From: Christensenella sp. UBA5893
GTDB lineage: Bacteria > Bacillota > Clostridia > Christensenellales > UBA1242
Direction of reading: 5' to 3'
Length of the DNA stretch: 64,000 nt
Assembly: GCA_002431905.1 (NCBI GenBank)
Contig: DJER01000021.1
Location: 46,150 to 110,149 of the forward strand
Each line of letters opens with the position of its first letter. Positions within the stretch are counted from its first letter, which is position 1. The notes below the pieces were generated by a model. The model did no database searches. It worked only from the letters and a program-made list of their open reading frames with translations, and was not told the DNA's origin. A program made the position numbers and the translations under genes. Positions 59,797 through 64,000 of this stretch are shown in pieces.

Positions 59797-61089
59797 ATGA
59801 AAAGTGTTTTATCGAAGATGTCAGTATTTTTATTTATTGCATCAATATTTGTTTGTGCACTTGCATTATTTACAGGTGTATATGCTTTGTCAACAATAAA
59901 TTTTAATATAGAATGTCAAATAAAATATGAATTGGCAGAGATAAAAAATATGAGTTTATCCTTAAATACAGAAGGAACAGGTGTTATTGTAAAACAAATA
60001 AATTATAGTTCAAATGTTGTTATACCAAAATATACCATTTATAATTCAGGGAAATTTTATACAATTCCTGATGGAGTTGAACCAACAACAAGCGAAAGTT
60101 CAAATATATATAAAATTGTAGGAATAGGTGACAAAGAAACAGAATCTCCTTTATTTACAAACGCTAGTTATATAAAAGAGATTAAAAATATTGAAATTCC
60201 AGATTCTGTTGAATATATTGGAATTGGAGCATTTAAAAATTTTACAAATTTGCAAAGCATAACCTCATTAAAAAACACAAGAACTATTTATCAAAAAGCA
60301 TTTTATGATTGTCAAAATCTAAACAATATTGGTGAATTATCAAAGATTGAAGAAATAGGCGAATCTGCATTTTATGACTGCTATGAATTAGACAATATAA
60401 CTTTGCCAAACACATTAAAAAAAATAGGTTCAAATGCATTTCAATATTGCAAAAAGATAAGTACTTTGGAAATACCAAACAACATAACAACAATAAATAG
60501 CACAACATTTTTTGGTTGTGAAAGTTTGTCAAGTATAACATTTTTAGGAAATATAACAAGTATAGGCGCAAGTGCTTTTTACAAATGTAAAGGCATTTCA
60601 AAAATTACATTGCCAAGTACAATAAAAACAATAGATAAAAATGCATTTTATAGTTGTACATCCTTAAAAGATATAAATCTTCCAACAGGAATAACAAGTA
60701 TAGGACAAAGTGCATTTGCATATTGTTCAAATCTTTCTTCAATTGTAGTTCCAAACACAGTAACTACATTAAATTCAAATACTTTCTTGTCTTGCACAAA
60801 CTTAACTTCTGTTACACTTAATGAAAATTTAACAAGTATTGAAGCACAGGCATTTTCAAAGTGTGGAAGTTTAACATCTATCAAAATACCAAAAACAGTA
60901 ATAAAAATAGGACAAAATACATTTAACGAATGTACAAACTTAACATCTGTTACATTTTTGAATACAAGTGGTTGGAAATTGTATAACACGAGTAATGTAT
61001 ATCAAAAAGACATAAGTGTTGAAACATCTTCAACAAATGCAACAAATCTAAAAACAACATATAAATCTAATATATGGAAAAGGGGGTAA
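59797..61089 (+). CDS. BspA-like leucine-rich-repeat surface protein
   Basis: About 430 residues. A signal peptide (MSVFLFIASIFVCALALFTGVYA) precedes ~100 residues without repeats, then about eleven LRR_5-type repeats of ~23 residues with the frame LPxTIxxIGxxAFxxCxxLxxI (examples SAFYDCYEL, NAFQYCKKI, NTFLSCTNL). BspA-type repeats occur in secreted adhesins of gut and oral bacteria. There is no LPXTG or C-terminal membrane helix, so attachment is unclear. I chose ATG 59797 from the promoter and signal peptide; the frame is open 48 codons further through the G9 tract. Confidence 0.82.
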   Translation: MKSVLSKMSVFLFIASIFVCALALFTGVYALSTINFNIECQIKYELAEIKNMSLSLNTEGTGVIVKQINYSSNVVIPKYTIYNSGKFYTIPDGVEPTTSESSNIYKIVGIGDKETESPLFTNASYIKEIKNIEIPDSVEYIGIGAFKNFTNLQSITSLKNTRTIYQKAFYDCQNLNNIGELSKIEEIGESAFYDCYELDNITLPNTLKKIGSNAFQYCKKISTLEIPNNITTINSTTFFGCESLSSITFLGNITSIGASAFYKCKGISKITLPSTIKTIDKNAFYSCTSLKDINLPTGITSIGQSAFAYCSNLSSIVVPNTVTTLNSNTFLSCTNLTSVTLNENLTSIEAQAFSKCGSLTSIKIPKTVIKIGQNTFNECTNLTSVTFLNTSGWKLYNTSNVYQKDISVETSSTNATNLKTTYKSNIWKRG

Positions 61090-61104
61090 CCTTTTCCCTT
61101 TTTT
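61076..61104 (+). terminator. terminator overlapping the LRR gene stop
   Basis: GGAAAAGG and CCTTTTCC around the TAA stop codon, followed by TTTTTTT. Confidence 0.85.
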
Positions 61105-61229
61105 TATTGTTATTTATTATTCTAAAAACATATTACAAAATTAAAAAAACTTTATAAATTGTTTTGAAGTAAACAGCAAGAATACCAAAATATTTTTAAT
61201 GATAATCAATTTGTTTATTTTGTATGTTG

Positions 61230-61238
61230 TGCTATAAT
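61230..61238 (+). promoter_or_regulatory. extended -10 promoter of cca, leaderless type
   Basis: TGC-TATAAT (hexamer 61233-61238), seven bases before ATG 61246. A -35 candidate TTGTTT is at 61211-61216. Confidence 0.68.
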
Positions 61239-61245
61239 AAAAAAT

Positions 61246-62508
61246 ATGGAAGAGAAAAACAAAATTCAAGTTTCAGAAAACTTAATGAAACTTGCAAAAA
61301 AGTTAAAAAATAAAGCAGAGTTATTTATTGTTGGTGGATATGTTAGGAATAGTCTACTTGGTTTCACTGCAACAGATATAGACCTTTGTAGCAAATTAAC
61401 GCCAGAAAGACTTAAAGAAATTTTGGCAGGAACAAACTTTGTTGTTAAAGATAAAAACAAAAAGTTGGGAACAGTTACAATTTCCATTGGTAATGAAGTT
61501 TATGAGCACTCAACTTTTAGAATGGAAGAATATGACGATTCGGGCAAGCATTGTCCTGTTTCAGTGAGATTTGTTGATGATATTCGTCAAGATGCAAAAA
61601 GACGTGATTTTACAATAAATTGCATTTATTACAGCATAATGAAAAACAAAATTGTTGATATATATTCTGGGCTTTATGACCTAAAAAAACATAGGCTAAA
61701 AACAATTGAAACACCAGAGTTTGTTTTTTCAAAAGATGGTTTAAGAATATTAAGAATGATAAGAGTTGCTTGTGAACTCAATTTTAGCATAGAAAAAGAA
61801 ACTTTTAAAATTGCAAACCAAATGAGTTACAGATTAAAAGATATAACCGGAATAAGAAAACAAAAAGAACTATTACAAATTCTTAATTGTTACAAAAAAT
61901 ATCCAATAACAAAAAAGGGTGCGTGCATAAGAGCATTAAACTATTTTAACTCAATGCAACTATGGTCATTTTTCTATTCAACAAAATCATATATAAAACT
62001 TGATATGGTAAAAAAGAACAATCTTGAAAAAGTTTCGGCACTTCTTATTGATATGATAAATGCAATCAACCCAGAGTGCGTGGAATATTATTTAAGGTAT
62101 ATGTTGGGGGTAAAAGGATTTAATTTTACAAATAAGCAACAAGATTATTATATCAATATTGTCAGTGGATATTTTGATGCACTTAACAGAATAAATAACA
62201 AGAGTTACTTTTTGAAGTATTATGACAATTTTCAGGAAATTGGTAAATATATTTCATCAAAACACCCATTTTTATTTAATAAATACAACTTTTTCTACAA
62301 ATATTTGGTAAACAATCATGTTCCAATAAGAGTAAAAGATTTGCTAGTTAATGGCGATGACATAAAAAAATATAAATCAAGAATGCCAGAAAAATATTAT
62401 GGAAAGTTGCTCAAAGAATTACTCAGTCGTGTTTTTGATGGCGAAATAAATAACACAAGAGAAGAACTTATTGAGGAGATAAAACATTATGATTATAGAA
62501 ATAGTTAG
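61246..62508 (+). CDS. cca: CCA tRNA nucleotidyltransferase / poly(A) polymerase family
   Basis: Adds or repairs the 3' CCA of tRNAs. The class II nucleotidyltransferase core reads LFIVGGYVRNSLLG near residue 24, DIDLC near 41 as the catalytic Asp pair, DAKRRDFTINCIYY near 124 and GLRILRMIRVACELNF near 165. The remaining C-terminal ~230 residues are helical with no clear HD motif. The length of 420 residues is typical. The encoded CCA ends in the window's tRNAs suggest a repair role. It overlaps rmuC by 20 bases. Confidence 0.93.
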   Translation: MEEKNKIQVSENLMKLAKKLKNKAELFIVGGYVRNSLLGFTATDIDLCSKLTPERLKEILAGTNFVVKDKNKKLGTVTISIGNEVYEHSTFRMEEYDDSGKHCPVSVRFVDDIRQDAKRRDFTINCIYYSIMKNKIVDIYSGLYDLKKHRLKTIETPEFVFSKDGLRILRMIRVACELNFSIEKETFKIANQMSYRLKDITGIRKQKELLQILNCYKKYPITKKGACIRALNYFNSMQLWSFFYSTKSYIKLDMVKKNNLEKVSALLIDMINAINPECVEYYLRYMLGVKGFNFTNKQQDYYINIVSGYFDALNRINNKSYFLKYYDNFQEIGKYISSKHPFLFNKYNFFYKYLVNNHVPIRVKDLLVNGDDIKKYKSRMPEKYYGKLLKELLSRVFDGEINNTREELIEEIKHYDYRNS

Positions 62509-63799
62509 TTTGGTTGTTTCAGTTGTTTGTTTAATTATTAGCACAATTTGTTTGGTAAATATAAAAAAAATGCCAGCAAAAGATAACACAAATGTTGATG
62601 TTGACAAAATTATAAACGAAATTCAAAATGCAAGCAAAAACCAAAATGAATTAAATCATCAACTGAATTCACTCATTTTGCACCAAATAAAAGATTCAAA
62701 CGATACATTGCTCAACAGTGTTTCACAAAACAACAGAACTCAATTTGCTCAACAAAGTGAAATTTTGACAAGACTAAATAGTGTGCTTCAAAATAATGAC
62801 CAGTCAATGAAAAATGCAATAACAACTCTTGAAAATGGATTGAGTTCAATGCGTCAAGACAATGAAAAGAAATTGGAACAAATGCGCCAAACCGTTGACG
62901 AAAAACTTAATGTTAGTTTGGAAAACAGACTTACAAATTCATTCAATATCATAAACGAAAGATTGCAATCTGTTTATGAAGGTATTGGAGTTATGAAACA
63001 ACTTGCAACTGGTGTTGGCGACCTTAAAAAAGTTTTAACAAATGTTAAGACTCGTGGAACTTGGGGAGAAATTCAACTTGAAAGTTTGCTTGAACAAATA
63101 CTTACAAAAGACCAATATTTAAGCCAAGTTAATATAAATCCAAAAAATATGGATAGAGTTGACTTTGTGATAAAGATGCCGGGAAAAGATGACAGTGGCG
63201 AAGTATATTTGCCAATTGATGCAAAATTCCCAATAGAAGATTATCAAAGAATTATTGATGCAAGTGAAAATGGAAATAAAGAAGATGTTGATCTTGCAGT
63301 AAAGAATCTTGAAAAAAGAGTAAAAGAAGAAGCAAAAAAGATAAAGGAAAAATATATCTTAATTCCAAAAACAACGGACTTTGCTGTTATGTATGTACCA
63401 ATTGAAGGTATGTATGCCGAAATACTACGTATTAACGGACTTTGTGAACAATTGCAAACGCAATACAAAATTATTGTTTGTGGGCCAACAACACTTTCTG
63501 CACTGTTAAATAGTTTGCAACTTGGATTCAAGAGTTTGTCAATTGAAAAAAGGTCAAGCGAAGTTTGGAATTTGCTTTCAACATTCAAAGTTGAATTTAC
63601 AAAATTTGTAGACTTGCTTGCAAAAACTCAAAAGAAACTTGCTGAAGCAAGCAACACAATTGAACTTGCAACAAAGAAGTCAAGAACAATAGATAGAAAA
63701 TTGAAGAATGTGTCATCACTTGCACCAAGTGACGATGAACAAGAAGTACTTACATTTGATAATGAAGAAAATGAGAATAATGGAGAAGAAGATGAATAA
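62489..63799 (+). CDS. rmuC: DNA recombination protein RmuC
   Basis: A 436-residue protein with an N-terminal membrane anchor (IVSLVVSVVCLIISTICLV), a long coiled coil (residues ~35-170), and the PD-(D/E)XK-like RmuC domain containing TRGTWGEIQLESLLEQIL near 188 and LPIDAKFPIEDYQRI near 235. RmuC limits inversions at short repeats, presumably as a nuclease. GAGGAG precedes ATG 62489 inside the end of cca. The tail is acidic. It overlaps the downstream mutase gene by 8 bases. Confidence 0.93.
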   Translation: MIIEIVSLVVSVVCLIISTICLVNIKKMPAKDNTNVDVDKIINEIQNASKNQNELNHQLNSLILHQIKDSNDTLLNSVSQNNRTQFAQQSEILTRLNSVLQNNDQSMKNAITTLENGLSSMRQDNEKKLEQMRQTVDEKLNVSLENRLTNSFNIINERLQSVYEGIGVMKQLATGVGDLKKVLTNVKTRGTWGEIQLESLLEQILTKDQYLSQVNINPKNMDRVDFVIKMPGKDDSGEVYLPIDAKFPIEDYQRIIDASENGNKEDVDLAVKNLEKRVKEEAKKIKEKYILIPKTTDFAVMYVPIEGMYAEILRINGLCEQLQTQYKIIVCGPTTLSALLNSLQLGFKSLSIEKRSSEVWNLLSTFKVEFTKFVDLLAKTQKKLAEASNTIELATKKSRTIDRKLKNVSSLAPSDDEQEVLTFDNEENENNGEEDE

Positions 63800-64000
63800 A
63801 AACTTTGAACATTATAAAAATGACATTTTGGATAAAAGCATTGTAAAAAAATTAAACAAAATGTCTGAAAGCCAAATTCAAAAAAACTTTTCGGAAAACT
63901 TGACTTTTGGCACAGCAGGTATGCGTGGAACAATGGAACTTGGAACAATAAACATTAACGAGTTAACAGTTTGCAAACTTGCTCAAAGTTTGGCAATATA
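63792..64000 (+). CDS. phosphoglucomutase/phosphomannomutase-family protein, partial
   Basis: Starts at ATG 63792 after GGAGAAGAA and runs off the right edge. The N-terminus NFSENLTFGTAGMRGTMELG (residues ~32-51) is the family's substrate-side FGTxGxRG motif. The ~69 visible residues do not include the phosphoserine loop. It belongs to the alpha-D-phosphohexomutases, perhaps PgcA-like, converting hexose 1- and 6-phosphates. Read in one transcript with cca and rmuC. Confidence 0.85.
   Translation, partial: MNKNFEHYKNDILDKSIVKKLNKMSESQIQKNFSENLTFGTAGMRGTMELGTININELTVCKLAQSLAI

Noticed and set aside
1..64000. CRISPR arrays, insertion sequences or prophage
   Set aside because: No regularly spaced short repeats, transposase, integrase or phage structural genes were seen; the repeats present are the tRNA-Leu duplication and the palindromes after dnaN.

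Overview
The window is a 64-kb piece of a low-GC Gram-positive chromosome around its replication origin. The Bacillota assignment rests on WhiA, two Spo0A C-terminal-like proteins, KtrAB, Jag/YidC/YidD/RnpA/RpmH, the ParAB/parS system with the Bacillus-type parS palindrome, and U-tracted intrinsic terminators. Standard genetic code fits throughout. Gene content is clostridial in flavour and resembles uncultured gut Clostridia, but no species can be named from the sequence.

Layout. 1-14.9 kb is a run of minus-strand housekeeping genes: SPFH protein (partial), alpha/beta hydrolase, recF, signal peptidase I, queH, two small unknowns, ftsH, a divergent phosphofructokinase, dnaE, whiA, a PHP phosphoesterase and murB. 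14.9-17.6 kb holds a divergent locus with two degenerate Spo0A-like proteins around a membrane-anchored FN3 protein. 17.6-30.9 kb has a YgjV-like membrane protein behind a ~300-nt leader, mnmG, a zincin-like protein, ktrB-ktrA, an M6-like surface protease, tRNA-Met and tRNA-Glu, a surface lipoprotein, tmk and an ArsR regulator. At 31.1 kb a tiny gene with a near-perfect ribosome binding site encodes a 57-residue hydrophobic, cysteine-tailed peptide.

32.5-34.6 kb is a gene-free, very AT-rich region with five parS palindromes and a cluster of DnaA boxes, followed by parB-parA-rsmG. 37.3-43.4 kb reads on the plus strand: a second zincin-like paralogue, a tRNA-Leu locus with a duplicated 5' half, two tandem YugP-type membrane peptidases, an M18 aminopeptidase and mnmE. 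43.5-50.5 kb is the jag-yidC-yidD-rnpA-rpmH operon bracketed by two tandem pairs of HipA-like kinase genes. 50.6-54.8 kb holds lineage-specific membrane, lipoprotein and cytosolic unknowns lying between rpmH and dnaA. 55-57.7 kb is dnaA-dnaN with a second DnaA-box cluster, followed by palindromic repeats. The rest is a GPH sugar symporter, a BspA-like leucine-rich-repeat surface protein with a G9 tract inside its promoter, cca, rmuC and a partial phosphosugar mutase.

The most notable observations are the four orphan HipA-like kinases, the parS/DnaA-box region, the G-tract promoter, a recurrent promoter geometry implying leaderless mRNAs, the tRNA-Leu half-duplication and the degenerate Spo0A pair. 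All functions are inferred by reading motifs; no database search was run.
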